Counted from the first letter of the stretch, positions 12,937 through 25,711 are shown. The stretch is 64,000 nt of DNA from Oasisia sp. SBJ-2009 (GCA_964017155.1 OZ024862.1:34667690-34731689), one strand, 5' to 3'. A program made the numbers and translations. Notes: generated by a model from the sequence alone, not told the origin.

Positions 12937-13746
12937 CACTGTCCATGTAGACAGGGAGAGTACAACTGAGACTGTCCAAGTAGAGACAAGGAGAGCACAA
13001 CTGAGACTGTCCAAGTAGAGACAAGGAGAGCACAACTGAGACTGTCCAGGTAGAGACAAGGAGAGTGTACAACTGAGACTGTCCAGGTAGAGACAGGGAG
13101 AGTGTACAACTGAGACTGTCCATGTAGAGACAGGGAGAGTGTGCAACTGAGACTGTCCAGGTAGAGATAGCGAGAGTGTACAACTGAGACTGTCCATGCA
13201 GAGACAGGGAGAGTATAACTGAGACTGTCCAAACAGAGACAGGGAAAGTGTACAACTGAGACTATCCATGTAGAGACAGGGAGAGTGTGCAACTGAGACT
13301 GTCCAGGTAGAGACAGTGAGAGTGTACAACTGAGACTGTCCATGTAGAGACAGGGAGAGTGTACAACTGAGACTGTCCAGGTAGAGACAGGGAGAGTGTA
13401 CAACTGAGACTGTCCAGGTAGAGACAGGGAGAGTGTAAAACTGAGACTGTCCAGTTAGAGACAGTGAGAGTGTACAACTGAGACTGTCCATGTAGAGACA
13501 GGGAGAGTGTACAACTGAGACTGTCCAGGTAGAGACAGTGAGAGTGTACAACTGAGACTGTCCAGGTAGAGACAGGGAGAGTGTACAACTGAGACAGTCC
13601 AGGTAGAGACAGTGAGAGTGTACAACTGAGACTGTCCATGTAGAGACAGGGAGAGTGTACAACTGAGACTGTCCAGGTAGAGACAGTGAGAGTGTACAAC
13701 TGAGACTGTCCAGATAGAGACAGGGAGAGTGTACAGCTGAGACTGT
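12937..13746. repeat. 37-bp minisatellite, about 22 copies
   Basis: The unit is built on GACTGTCCAGGTAGAGACAG and GGAGAGTGTACAACTGA. The leftmost copies are 2 bases shorter (35 bp). The minus strand has almost no stop codon in any frame; the resulting 277-codon ORF cycles through three frames because 37 is 1 modulo 3. I treat the ORF as a by-product of the repeat. Confidence 0.95.
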
Positions 13747-14156
13747 GCATCCAGTTGAGACCACTAATGAGGCAACAGGAGAAGTCTGTTGGTTAGACAG
13801 ATGACACTGCTACTAATGATGCAGCCACGAAGGACAAGAGAGACAAACTCCTGACCGCCTCATCATGCACAGAGACACTCACTAAGCCTGAAGCCATAAG
13901 CTCACCCACATCAGTACTTGTCCAACCCCGCAAGTGCATGTGGCGGATTTGCAATTGTTACGAACGATGATTGCTTTATATTATTTTGTTTCCCTCATGA
14001 CACAGAAACTGTGTTGCAGTATATGTATCCCGCCAGTCATGGTGAGGATACCTCACCCACATTGGGATTTCTTATGCATCGTCCACTAAATCCCCCCAAC
14101 TTTAATTTAATCCGCCTGGAACACAAGAAATGTTCAAACAAAACAAGTGGTGCTAT

Positions 14157-14546
14157 GAGACTCACTAGAGAGAGAACAAGTGGTCCTATGACATTGTACA
14201 ACTCGTGCTACAACACTCACTGAGGTGACAGACCGAGTGGTGCTGTGACAAGTGGTGCTATGACAAGTGGTGCTATGATAAGTGGTGCTATGACACTGTA
14301 CAATTCATGCTGACACTCACCGAGGTGACAGAACAACTGTGGCTATGACAAGTGATGCTATGACAAGTGATGCTATGACAAGTGATGCTATGACAAGTGA
14401 TGCTATGACAAGTGGTGCTATGACAAGTGGTGCTATGATAAGTGGTGCTACGACAAGTGTTGCTATGATATGTGTTGCTATGACAAGTGGTGCTATGACA
14501 AGTGGTGCTATGACTATGACACTGCACAACTGATGTTGACACTCAC
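14157..14546. repeat. 15-bp minisatellite with embedded copies of the SNRK exon 4 / donor boundary
   Basis: Runs of a 15-bp unit (AAGTGGTGCTATGAC and AAGTGATGCTATGAC) are separated by spacers ending in CACTCACCGAGGTGACAG. That spacer sequence is the last 11 bases of SNRK exon 4 plus its 5' splice site on the minus strand. Copies lie at 14315-14331 and, with one change, at 14215-14231. A fourth, worse copy may lie near 14157. Confidence 0.85.
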
Positions 14547-14711
14547 CGAGGTGACAGAGCGAGTGGGGCCAGCAGTGGTTTGTTGGAGTCTGCCTCTGGC
14601 TTGTGCCACTGACTGCCGTTCTCCTGGATCTCCTGCTGTTTGCGCAGCAGTCTCTCCGCCAGCAGATAGTAGGTCGCGTTGATGTGGCTGTAGTCGTCTG
14701 TCTCCAGAGAC
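14547..14711 (-). CDS. SNRK: SNRK coding exon 4 (UBA-like helix and linker)
   Basis: 165 bases from a TTGCTTCAG acceptor to a GTGAGT donor. It encodes [20 protein letters not shown], matching the LETNRYNHITATYFLLAER stretch I know from vertebrate SNRK, then a glutamine-rich helix ([14 protein letters not shown]) and a low-similarity linker. Its last bases and its donor are copied into the adjacent downstream minisatellite. A SINE fills the space just before its acceptor. Confidence 0.88.
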
Positions 14712-17700
14712 CTGAAGCAAGACGGGCCATGTAAAAAGCTCCACAGCATGTATCTACAAAATTGCATGTTCAGGCAAAACTTTCTTTCTCCCAGATACTG
14801 GAAGGGGCCCTTTGCAGGGCATTTTTTTAAAGTCCAACGAGAATTTGTGAGTCCACTACAGGTTACACATTTACCCCGTGTGGGATCTTTTACTTCCACT
14901 GGCTTAGACATCAGATAGAAGGGACCACCGGCTTATAGTGTCTCTTCCGAAAGACACAGGCAAATGTGGGGTAAACAAAACTGCCTAAGTTTCGAAATGG
15001 CAGTAGGTGGGATTGAACCACCGTCCCCTCGATTGAGAGTCCGGCCCTCTGCCGCGCGACCACCACTCCCCAATAAAACTGCATGTAGTATTACAATGAA
15101 CGGTGGTATGAATTGTATTTTAATACAATTCACACAACAGTCCATTATAATATTACATGTATGTTTTTTGGTAACTCATCTGGGTAACTAAAATGACAAA
15201 ATCACTGTTGTCGCAAAATGTACATAGAAAGATTTGACACAAATAATTTTAGAGAAATAGATTACGACAGAGACTTGATACTGTCTACTAGGACAAGAGT
15301 CGAGAGATCACAAATTGCCTCGAAAGACGTTACTTACTTGAGGATTTCTTCTTGCGTCGAGATCTTCCCCTCGATCATGCGTCGTAAAACGTACTTGTGA
15401 ATGTCGGCGGTGATATGTTCCCGGGATATGAGGGGTCTGAGGGGGATGATTGGGGGTCCATCGCGGGTCAGCCAGGGGTCCTGCATGATCCCCCTGAGGC
15501 TAGCTCGTTTCTCTGGCTCTCGTACCAACATTCGCTCGAGTAGCCTGCAAGCGCATTAGTATACATCATTATTTTCCATGATCAGACAGATGGTATCAAG
15601 GCCTATAGAACCCAGGTCAAACCACTAGAAAAATCGGCCTTTTTCCAAAACGTGTCCACAACATGGTCTATGTTATTAATATGTAACCCTTCCATCTATT
15701 GGAAACGCTGCAAATGTACATGAAAATGTCACTGGTCTGCCTGTCACCGTGATGTTTACCTATTGCACATGAATGAAATACACATTAAATATTAACATGA
15801 TTATCCAAGTGGAATGTTTTAAATACATGTGCTGGTCGTTCATTGATCCAATAACATAGACACATAATGAACTTGGACCAGATGGTTTTTTGAAACAAAC
15901 TTTTTAGGAAATACACAGCAGTGTAATCAACGTACAATTCAATTATACTAACCTCCCTCCACTAAAAAAAACACTTTTGCTTAGGATAAAATGAATACAT
16001 TTTGAGGCTATCCCCCACATGTTGTTGCAAAACCACAACATCATTCAGTAATGATAATGGTAACATAACTTAAAATTATTAATATCAAATAAAAAAATTG
16101 ATGATTTATTCAAAGCACATGCATAATACAAGGTTTTTTACTATCCATTTTTGTTCACTATGATGTAACTTTACATTGACATCCATTTATCACCACATCT
16201 GTCATTTCCAATGCCTGTTGACATGTGAAACGACACCAGTCAATCATTAATTTGGCAAATGCGGTTATGACTCCACCCTGCACAGTGAAAGCCATTTCAA
16301 AGGCACCTGCTAAATTGTTTGTGCGGTGTCCAATTTGTGCGAGAAAGCATTTAACGCATCCATCAATTTCAAAAGTTAACAACGGCGACCACAAGGGATC
16401 GACTTACTGACACTGTTAAATTGTTCCCAGGGTATTTAAAACACGCCAGAAACGATTCATCCCCACCTACAGTCCTGTTCCGCTCACCGACCCACACACA
16501 CCTGATTATTCATAATAATTTTGACAAATGAATGGCAGTGTTGCTCATGTGAACAAAAAACATTTTCTTCATATTTATACCACAGAACAACATGTTTTTA
16601 TCACATACAAATAGTTCTATTCATGTCAACCAGGCAACACCGCAGACATCAGTGAGTACTTATTAGTTTTAATTACTTCCACACGCTGTACATAGAAGCC
16701 AGAAGACAATTAGACGTGTATCATAACAAGGACATACATCACACAAATTTAAACCTGGAATTTATGGAAACCTGCAAGAACACATGCTGGGTAACCCTTT
16801 GGATCCTAATCACAAAGTCTGATCTGTTGTGGTTTTCAGCCGGCCACTAGTAATCTGAATGTTAATATCTAGCATGTATTTGCTGCCATCTACTAGATGT
16901 CTACATGCTAGTTGCTACATGCAGGGTGCCCCAGCACTGCAGATGTTGAACAACAGGCATAAATGTACAATTTGTGCAGCACCTGCCAGAGTGCTCAACA
17001 CTACATCCGTTACGTAAAATAATAAACACTGTTTAAAGAGTCAATACAATGACTTCAGTGTGACAAATCGGAAAAGAACAGTTGTCACAGAACATGATTA
17101 TAAAAAGCTAAATTTCAGCTGTACTGGTTTGAAATAACACGACCACACCGTATCACATCAGGTTAACATAAATTTACACACTTGAAAATGTCATACTAAA
17201 AGTGCCACATGAACTGAATATTTTCATTCTTTTTATTTAAATGAGATGCCTAAAGTTGGCAAAAGTGCCAATCCACTTGGTATCCATAATCCACTGTACT
17301 TTGGTGAAATCATCCAAACAATTATTTACTTATTCAATTAATGTTTGCCCAAACATTATTTCAAGTCATTCTCAATACTGGGAAATTCATGATACAATTA
17401 TGGATACACATGTGTTTTTGTGCAGATTTTATCGTCATTCCTTGATGTCTATACAGCTGCTAAACTTGGCATCTTGCAGGTCAATTAATTTTACCACACA
17501 AAGACATGTTAGCACTTTTATTAAAACTAAATGCATCATATTAAGCTAGGATATCCATAATTTCTAATACTCCATATTTGGATACCAAAGAGGGATTCAT
17601 GATGAGCTAAACCACTTATAGAGCAGAAGCAGATCAACTGCCTACAACTCTTCATGAAACTACTCGGATCTTACAGGACATGGAGCACACACAACACACA

Positions 17701-18213
17701 CACACTAAAGGCGATTCAATTAGGTAAACGAATCAGTCGACAAGCGGCCACACAAAATATGACCAGAAGGCAAATGCGACAAAGCCGCCGGCATTGTTCC
17801 TGTCCACGGCCGTGTACTATATAAGATTATTATCAACCCACATCGAACACAATATCGCCCTAACTGGCAACTTCAACCACATTTACGTAGCAGACAGCCG
17901 TAAATTACAATGCATCGACAGTGACCATTGAGCGGTTGAATGGGGGAGAACCGCAGCACGGACGTATGACTGGCTGTCAACACGTCAAATCGTTACCTCG
18001 GTTGCTCTCGAAGCATTTAGCGTGCGGGGATTATTTCGCAACAACAACTCCATTCAATAATTCACACGCCGGTGCAATTCTGTGAACCATGCCGTCGCAA
18101 TGGACATTTATTACTAGACTGTAGTGTGGGCTTCCCACATGAGAGCAATCAACATTACGCAAAAAGAAATTGTCACTTGAGCTTCGATGATGTGGAAACT
18201 ATGATGTGCAATG

Positions 18214-18271
<58 letters not shown>

Positions 18272-21200
18272 CATGCAACAGAAGGTGATGTCAAATAACC
18301 CATTGTTCCACATGGATGGAAATGTTTCTTTTTTGGTAACTTTTAACTAAACTAAACTAAAAGTTGAAACCAATCAAGGAATAAACAGCAAATTCCTGAG
18401 GTATTAAATTTGTCCAGACCATCAAGGTTCAACCAATACAGCATCATTAGAGATACTTCATAATCGTCACTGATTGGCCAATGTCATAGCATTGGTGAGC
18501 CGTTTAACTTCAAATCATTACATGATCCGTCAAGTTGGTTCATTCAATATAAAGGATTGTGTTGAAAAACAGGCCCATCTCACCTTCATATTGGCATATT
18601 TAGATTGGGATAAATGAAATGTACAAGTAACATTAATTGTGTCCTTATCTGTAACTGATGGTATAGTATGTCAACCAAAGGGCAAACATGTCAGAACTTT
18701 CAGTGTTGAATATCTATTTTGGCAATATAATAAACACACTTCAGTGGTGACCTTCATGAAAGATGTTACAACTGTTTAAATAACATTTATTTTATGTTAG
18801 TATTTTCACGAGTGCCATCTGTGCATGCAATATTAGGTACTTGTGTTTCATTGACTACGTTTTGGGCACAATTCCATGGTCGTTTGAAGTAGCTTCTAGA
18901 ACTAGTGTTATATATGAACTAAAAAAAATGTGCCATCATACAAGCAAGACTGTGTGACAGACTACCAGGTACTACGTATGGCAATGACAGAGAAACAACA
19001 GAAGAGGGTATCAATGTGTAAAAACAACTGGATCCGTGAAGAGAATTGAAAAGCAAAGATTCGGAAAGCTGAGGAGGTTGGTGTAAAAGGATTGGAGAAT
19101 GAGGGCAGGGGTAGAAATAACTCCAAAACTGTTGGTAGTCAGCAGGACTACTTGTAGTCCTCAGATATATGTGGTAGTCATATAGCCCAGATTTAGGGAA
19201 AATAACATGACAAAAAAATGAAAAATATTCCCAAATGTTTTGGTAGTCTATTGGGCTACTGGTCTGCTGTCATCATCTTTGCTAGTCCAACCAAGTTTCT
19301 GGTAGTCCTCGGACTACCGGACTACCACTATTTCTACCCCTGGAGAGGGAAAACAAATGATAGTGAGGATGGAGACTGTTGGTGGGGACATCAGTGAAAG
19401 GTGAGTAAGAGGGAAGAAAAGGAAAACAGAAATCAAGGTTCAGCATCGAGATCAGGATCACCCCAGATAGACAGGGAGCCAAGAGGAGTCTAATCACAAC
19501 AGTGATCAGTGACAGTTCACACAGCCTTACCTTTGACATGTCTGGGACACGTGTGACGGCAAGTGGTACTTGCAGTCAAGGATCCTCGTCAACGTCTCAC
19601 TGTCATTTGTCTCTTGGAATGGAGGCTCTCCACACACCAGCATGTAGAGGATGACACCCAGACTCCACACGTCTGAACATACAACAGGCTCAGTTAGTAA
19701 AATAAATGCCAAAGTTATATCCGTCTTTTGCATGCCAACTGTCTTTATGTACTGTATATGCAATGTATAATAATTTTTTCGCAATTGCATGAAACTGTCA
19801 AACTACTCAGTGACAATGCAAATACGACAGAATAATTTGGCTACCTTACAATTATGTAGGATGACTGGCAGGGTATGTAACCACAACAAATGAAATCAGA
19901 TAAGGGAATCCTAACAAAACAAGAAAGGATACCATGTATTCTTTTTACTCTCTACTATTTATTTTATACATGACTTAAGTCTTTGGATGTCACATTTAGT
20001 CATCACTAGACTAGACCCATCAGCAAAATGAAATCCCCAGTGATATTTACGAATCTCGAAGCATCAGCCATGAGTGCCTCCAATATAAACCACGTTAGTT
20101 GATTTAGAAAGTTTTTGGAATGTTGGACGTCTGCCATATCACTGGTCATTTATCACTACACAAGTTGATTCAAGAAATGCCTGCAGCTATCCAGCTGACC
20201 ACTGCAGTGACCGTCAGTGCTGAGTGATATGGATTATTAGTTCAGGATTAGTAACACTTGATGACACTCGTGATAGAAGATTTCTTGCAGTGCATAATTA
20301 TATTTTGATCATCCCACCGTGTTGTCAATGGGCGGCTCACCTATAAATCAGGTGACCTACTTAGACCGCATCTAGAACAGTAGGAGCTTTATCAAGCAGT
20401 GCAGAGGGTCTGACTATCCTCTAAAGTGGACAGGTTATGGTGTTTTACTGCACGGCCTGGAGGATCCAACTGAGCAAACATGGTGCTGACTGCTGCTCAA
20501 ATTGGCAATGAGTTTGTTTCTTCAAATAACTGAAATTCTACATGTAAATATGCTAGAATGGAATGTGTTATGAGCATATATCAAACTACAACCTGAAGTT
20601 TGATTTTGAACGATGATAGATTATTTAAATATACAACACACTGATCACAGTAGGTGCCATAAAATATTAACTTTGAGCAGTACTCAATCCCAGTTCCAAA
20701 GAAACTAAAACAGGCGTCTTACTCTTATTTTCAATGCGGATAACTTGGTGGTTAAATGAGGCATTAAACCTAACTAAAACATGCAGATAACCCTTTGGCT
20801 AAATGATAACATCTGAGATATACACACAGAGCAGAGTCAGTTGACATGACTACTGTATGGTAATTGTTAATAAATTATTATTTAGGATGGTCATTCATTG
20901 CCAAGATGTTAATTATTATTAAATACCAACAAATTTTTGACCAGATTAAAATCTTCAGATCAAAAATACATGTCGGCCCAGGAATACATGATCTAACTTC
21001 ATAGTGTTCTTCTACAGATACATTGGATTTTTTCTGTGAGCAATGCCAGGAATTCTTTCAGAGTTCAGATGTTCTTCACGTTGGTATTTTAGTTAAAATT
21101 ACTGTTATTTGGATGAACGTTTGACATACATTAACTGGCCCACCGATCCAAACTCCCTGCCTCATAATTTCCCGCCCTGCACAATTTAGTGCACCTAGAG

Positions 21201-24200
21201 ACTAAGTCCTCGTGAATAAACAACACACAAATGCACAAGATGATGTCACAGCGCCTTGAACACTTGGCCACCATGTCAGTCAATTACTGCCATATTCACA
21301 AACCAGGCGGTCATAAATATTAATTAGCTGTCTTGTTTATCATGCAACAAGTGGCATTAGACTTACATACAGGCAGCTATTACTGACAGCTGGTGCTTTA
21401 TTGCCTGGTCAAGACTCAATCCCGCGCAAACCATGGCTGTGAATACCTGGCTCAGAATATCAGAGATTAACTCTGATTAAAAGCTCACTCGGTTGCACCA
21501 GCATTACTGTGTGTGCACAACTTAAGAAATAAATTAACCCCTGTATCACACTGCCACTGATTAACCCTGTACCACACTGCCACTGATTAACCCTGTACCA
21601 AACTGCCACTGATGAGTGCCTGAAACATGTGTAGCTGCACTACACAGGCTTTGATAGTGCCTCGTTAACTATGATAGATCATCATTTTATCTTATGTGCA
21701 TTCAACCATATCCTTACATTTGCAATTAAATATCTGCAAAAAAATACAGTAACCCCACTTGAGCTATGTCGCATATGTATTTTGAATCTTTAAGATTTTG
21801 TTATCACCTGCCATGACAGTTCTTTCTAACTAACTATTGGGTAACATAATTATATTTAAATATCATGAATGCAACTTACAAAACACCTAGTTACTGTACA
21901 TGTATACAGTAACGTCATGTGACTTATGCCTATATGCTGTTTGAAAAACTGGAGACAACAGCATGTCTAAAGTCTTATAGAACAATTGGACAAATTGCAG
22001 GATTATTGTTAATATTTACATTGTCCAAATTACTATTTATCATTTAACCAAACTGAACCCGGAAACTGGACTGGTCCCAGGAATTTGTGTAGAGAGGCAG
22101 GACTTCTGCATGACTGAAGAGTACTGATACTAATTAGATTAAATATAAAACTACGTCAGAAAAGCTGTGGTCTTCTTCGGGTGCCATCGGGGACACTTTT
22201 CGGTCATGCTTCCCCAAAATATAACCGACGGGAAATCAATTGGAGTACACGTAGCAAGTTTGCTAAATTGCATTACCAGCTCTGAGATCAATATAATATG
22301 GAATGAATGCAATGAAGAGTTGGCAGTTGACTTTGTACATTTGGTGAGAGTTCGCAAACAAATCAATGAAGTACGTGGGACTACACAATATAGGACAGAT
22401 GCATCATGCTTGCATGTCCTGCCAGAATCCAACCAAGGGCATCAGCTATCAACCACTGTACATGAAATAGATAGACTACCAAAACTACCTTTTTTCACAG
22501 GTCTACCTTAAAAACGACAAATAATTTTGTTGTCTATTTTTGAAGTGACAGAGCCAATATTGTCAATTAATTAGTCACCTATCAAGCAACTGTAAGAAAG
22601 TCATGGTCACGTATATAATAAAAATCAGGGCATTATGCAGGATAACATTTTTGCCAGTCACACATTGTGTGGGAGGACACGAGGATGTTAACCTACAAGC
22701 CCGTTGAGATGTGTTTATGACCTGAAATCAACCACAAATACACGTGACACCTATTTTCAAGATATGTCTGGCAATATCTATGATTTTAAAGACTTTTTAC
22801 CCATCCAGTGATATTTCTACCTGTCTAGGTGTCCACTTGTAACAGGTTTTACCCGTCCAATTAATGGATGGACGGATCTCTGCATAAAGCCCTGTGAAAT
22901 ATTAAATAGTTAAACTGCAAGCATTGCTTTTCAAGCAGGTATTCAACCCATTTGGTTGGTTCTAGAGTGTCTTCAAATCTAGTATGAAGAACATCATTAT
23001 AAAATAAAAACAGTCTCGGTTCAAATTATTTGTATATTAAAAATTATACATTTTCTATCTGGAGTGTTGTACTGTACTTGTACATGGACACGATCAGACA
23101 GGTGTTTTCATCTGGACTTTGGCTTACAAGTTACATCCAACTAAACCAGTTACTGGACATAGTTGCTGGTTTCTGGTGCCAGTCACCCTACATAATTACA
23201 ATTCACCACAGTCCACACCTCATTACAATTAATAGCAATTTATTCAAATGAAGATTATTTTATTTCTCTCAATTGCCATTTTGACTACTAGTAATTTAGT
23301 AATTGTGGTATGTAGTTAAGGTATATAATATGTTAAATTTAAAGACATCATTTGTAACTTTTTCGAAGCAAATTAGTCAACTGTCGACTAATATTGTAAA
23401 ATTAACAATTTAATTCACACATTAACATGTTTGATAAAACTGATGGTGATATTAAAAGTCACGAGCTTCAAAGATCTGCAACCACAAGTAATGTCCTAGA
23501 AAAGTTAAATGAATGAGTTTGTATTTATAAAGTTAAAAATAGGTTAACATTCAGTTTGACAGTTTCTTATGAAGGGCTTGGTTGAAGTTGGTCCACACCA
23601 AGATCAACACTAGAATTTATGTTATGCTTGTCATGCTTACATTGCAGATATATCCTGGGTCACTAATTACCATAAAAAACAGAACCTATTGGTCTAATAA
23701 TGATTACAAAGTAGATATAATATGTAGACTTTACTTCTTAAAATGGTAATATAATTGTCATCAGTGTCACTGTCAGTAATATTAATTACCAATATAATTA
23801 TTTGTAATTATTAAAATAGGTTACGGAATTACATAAAAATAACATACATTATATGATTTGCCTGCACATCTATTAAAACAGCAGTACATTAGAAATCTTA
23901 GATCTATGCCTGGTAACGATCTTCTAGATTCTAGGGAGACACACACTGTACAGTGTACTACACAAACTCGAGTTGCTAATTAATGTAATCGTGATTACTT
24001 GCAAAAGTATAATTTGTGATTAACACCGATTTGCCCAGATCAGCAAGGATGGTTGTAACATTTATAAATTTAAATCAACATGAAATACCTGTAACAGTAG
24101 TAACACAAAAATGTTAGTAGGAATTATAGTGGGTAGGGTGAAAAGAGGCTATATACACTAGCCTTAATCGTAATCACGACTATCTGTTACGTTATGTTGT

Positions 24201-24831
24201 CTACATAATAACAAATAAAATGGGTAATTATATGAAAATACTTACCGACAGCTGGGGCATCATAGGAATCTCCTAGTAATATTTCCGGAGCAGAATATGC
24301 TAAAGATCCACATGATGTTTCCAACTTGCTTCCAGGTACAAATTTGTTGCTAAAGCCAAAGTCTGTCAATTTCACAATTCCTAATTTCTCAAAAAACACT
24401 ACGTTTTCTGGTTTAAGGTCTCTATGCACTACGTGTAACTGGTGGCAGTAGTCGATTGCTTGGACGATCTGTCTGAAGTAAACCCTTGCTTGTTCCTCGT
24501 CCACACCTCTCTCGTGTTTCATGATGTAATCGTACATATCCCCACCATCTCCAAGTTCGAGAATGAGAAACAACTTGGTTTGTGTGTCTATCACTTCGTA
24601 CAGTCGAACCACATGTGGATGCTGTACTAGCTTCATACACCTGACTTCCTGGAAGAGGTGTGACTTTGAAACTTCGTCTAGCTTCGTCTTGTCGATCACT
24701 TTCACGGCAACCTTTTCGCCGGTGAAGACGTGTCGAGCGAGTTTGACAACAGCAAAATGCCCCTTGCCGATAGTGTCTTCCAGGTCGTATAAACCGGCAA
24801 TGTTGCCATTCTTCTCCCGCCTATAAGTCAT
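14547..24831 (-). CDS. SNRK: SNRK-type Ser/Thr protein kinase, four 5' coding exons (3' end not found)
   Basis: AMPK-related kinase of the CAMK group. The family is activated by LKB1 through a T-loop threonine and is linked to metabolic control. Coding exons in transcript order are 24831-24246, 19672-19531, 15544-15338 and 14711-14547, all with GT-AG borders and matching phases (1, 2, 2). Counting from the first ATG of the ORF (24882), the VAVK lysine is residue 61, HRDLKPEN starts at 153, DFG is 174-176 and the T-loop [14 protein letters not shown] has Thr189. The stretch [20 protein letters not shown] is the same as I know it in vertebrate SNRK. A UBA-like segment follows the kinase ([14 protein letters not shown], then [13 protein letters not shown]). 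I prefer the ATG at 24831 because it aligns with the vertebrate start and has A at -3; an in-frame TAA lies just before the 24882 ATG. The family is about 700-765 residues long, but only about 366 are found here, so the low-complexity tail is missing. Confidence 0.93.
14745..15075 (-). mobile_element. tRNA-derived SINE with Nin-DC-like domain
   Basis: Read on the minus strand, the head has an A-box-like GTGGTCGCGCGGCAGAGG and a B box GGTTCAATCC (about 15068-15010), the layout of a tRNA promoter. About 60 bases further on comes TTTCGGAAGAGACACTATAA with GCCGGTGGTCCC, then AAGTAAAAGATCCCA. This fits the Nin-DC domain described for invertebrate SINEs (TTCGGATGAGAC...AAAGATCCC). The 3' end is not sharp and may reach the acceptor of SNRK exon 4 at 14712. 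Confidence 0.75.
15338..15544 (-). CDS. SNRK: SNRK coding exon 3 (end of kinase domain, start of UBA-like region)
   Basis: 207 bases from a TTGCAG acceptor to a GTAAGT donor. It encodes [19 protein letters not shown] (kinase subdomain XI; RAS takes the place of the conserved RxS/T), then [10 protein letters not shown], then the UBA-like helix region [16 protein letters not shown]. The linker after the kinase domain ([19 protein letters not shown]) differs from the vertebrate sequence. Confidence 0.9.
15545..19105. other. SNRK intron 2, proximal part
   Basis: AT-rich intron DNA without a recognised exon on either strand. A (TA)n tract lies at about 18217-18268, and AACTAAACTAAACTAA near 18345 is a short 5-bp repeat. 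Confidence 0.6.
18217..18268. repeat. (TA)n microsatellite
   Basis: About 25 uninterrupted TA steps in SNRK intron 2. Confidence 0.95.
19106..19342. mobile_element. MITE with CAGGGGTAGAAATA termini, 237 bp
   Basis: CAGGGGTAGAAATA at the left and TATTTCTACCCCTG at the right form a perfect 14-bp inverted repeat. Subterminal GGTAGTC and GACTACC motifs repeat several times inside. CAGGGG-type ends are typical of hAT elements. A clean 8-bp duplication is not visible. It lies about 190 bases downstream of SNRK exon 2, in intron 2. Confidence 0.8.
19531..19672 (-). CDS. SNRK: SNRK coding exon 2 (kinase C-lobe)
   Basis: 142 bases between a TTCAG acceptor and a GTAAGG donor. It encodes [20 protein letters not shown] and then [16 protein letters not shown], the kinase subdomain IX-X region of SNRK. 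It ends with AG, giving Arg across the junction. Confidence 0.93.
19673..24245. other. SNRK intron 1
   Basis: AT-rich intron without recognised exons. A 114-codon plus-strand ORF lies at 22167-22511 ([20 protein letters not shown]...). I recognise no domain in it and see no splice or promoter support, so it is not called as a gene. Confidence 0.55.
21535..21613. repeat. 26-bp tandem repeat, 3 copies
   Basis: The unit is TTAACCCTGTACCACACTGC followed by CACTGA, with a few substitutions. Confidence 0.9.
24246..24831 (-). CDS. SNRK: SNRK coding exon 1 (kinase N-lobe to activation segment)
   Basis: Carries the Gly-rich loop ([14 protein letters not shown]), the VAVK lysine, [11 protein letters not shown] and the APE motif (SAPEILLGD). 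It ends in GCT GTC G before a GTAAGT donor, leaving one base that makes Asp with the next exon (DAPAV-D-VWSLGV). The ORF stays open to an ATG at 24882, which would add 17 residues ([17 protein letters not shown]), but that ATG has a weak context. Confidence 0.93.
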
Positions 24832-24894
24832 ACTTGCTAAGAGATTTAAGCTACTATCTCCCATGAACGATCTCCCTACCATGCGTTCTTAATA

Positions 24895-25080
24895 AACGAA
24901 CATCACAACAACAAAAAGAGAACCGCCCCTGCGATCCTCCGCCTACTAGCGACATTTTAAAACCAACACATGAAGTTGTGGTCTCTACGCATAATTCTGC
25001 GCATTCTTCCTGGTGCACCACGTGACTGCAACGTGCGATTGTGAATGGCTACCGACGGAGATATGGCGAAGACCCACATT
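24895..25080 (-). promoter_or_regulatory. SNRK 5' flank, candidate promoter
   Basis: Just upstream of the SNRK coding start the base composition is less AT-rich than around it. CACGTGAC (E-box of the USF/MITF type) lies near 25019-25026. A purine/pyrimidine-balanced CpG-containing stretch runs to about 25080. No TATA box is obvious. The start site cannot be placed from sequence alone. Confidence 0.35.
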
Positions 25081-25571
25081 TTTCATTAATCTGCTTCTGG
25101 CTTCATAAGAGACACACAAAAAAGGGGATATAATTTTATTCTACAACATCATTGACTAGATTGCCGCGCGTACACAAAAAACGTATGTGTATAGTTACGC
25201 GAATAATTATCCGGGCCTTTAATATAGTAGTTTAGTGCCTAGTTTTGTCGTTCCCTTTCTTGCAGATCCATGTTATTTATAGCCGTTGTGCTTGCATTGC
25301 CATAGCCTTGACTTACCGCACGCTGCGTAGTGCATATTGCATATACAGTGGAAGACGTTCGTATAGCCTTTTTTATAGCGGCGTATACATTTAGGTAATT
25401 TCGGGATGACGGCATAATTCAGGGATGAATCAAGTTTTATTATTGTATTGCCTATTGGGCCATATATGTTGCACATTTTTCCCATTGACGATTTTTCATA
25501 ATAAAAAGCGAGCAAAAAAGAAATGAAAATGGGCATGCATAATTTTGTTTACTATATTTATATTTTCCATA

Positions 25572-25711
<140 letters not shown>

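Noticed and set aside
12931..13764. 277-codon minus-strand ORF as a repeat protein
   Set aside because: Open only because the 37-bp unit lacks stops. The ends do not join to unique coding sequence.
15000..15075. Functional tRNA gene on the minus strand
   Set aside because: Same reason: a tRNA-like head only, continuing into a Nin-DC-like SINE body.
22167..22511. 114-codon plus-strand ORF in SNRK intron 1
   Set aside because: No recognised domain, no splice or promoter evidence, and opposite strand to the host gene.
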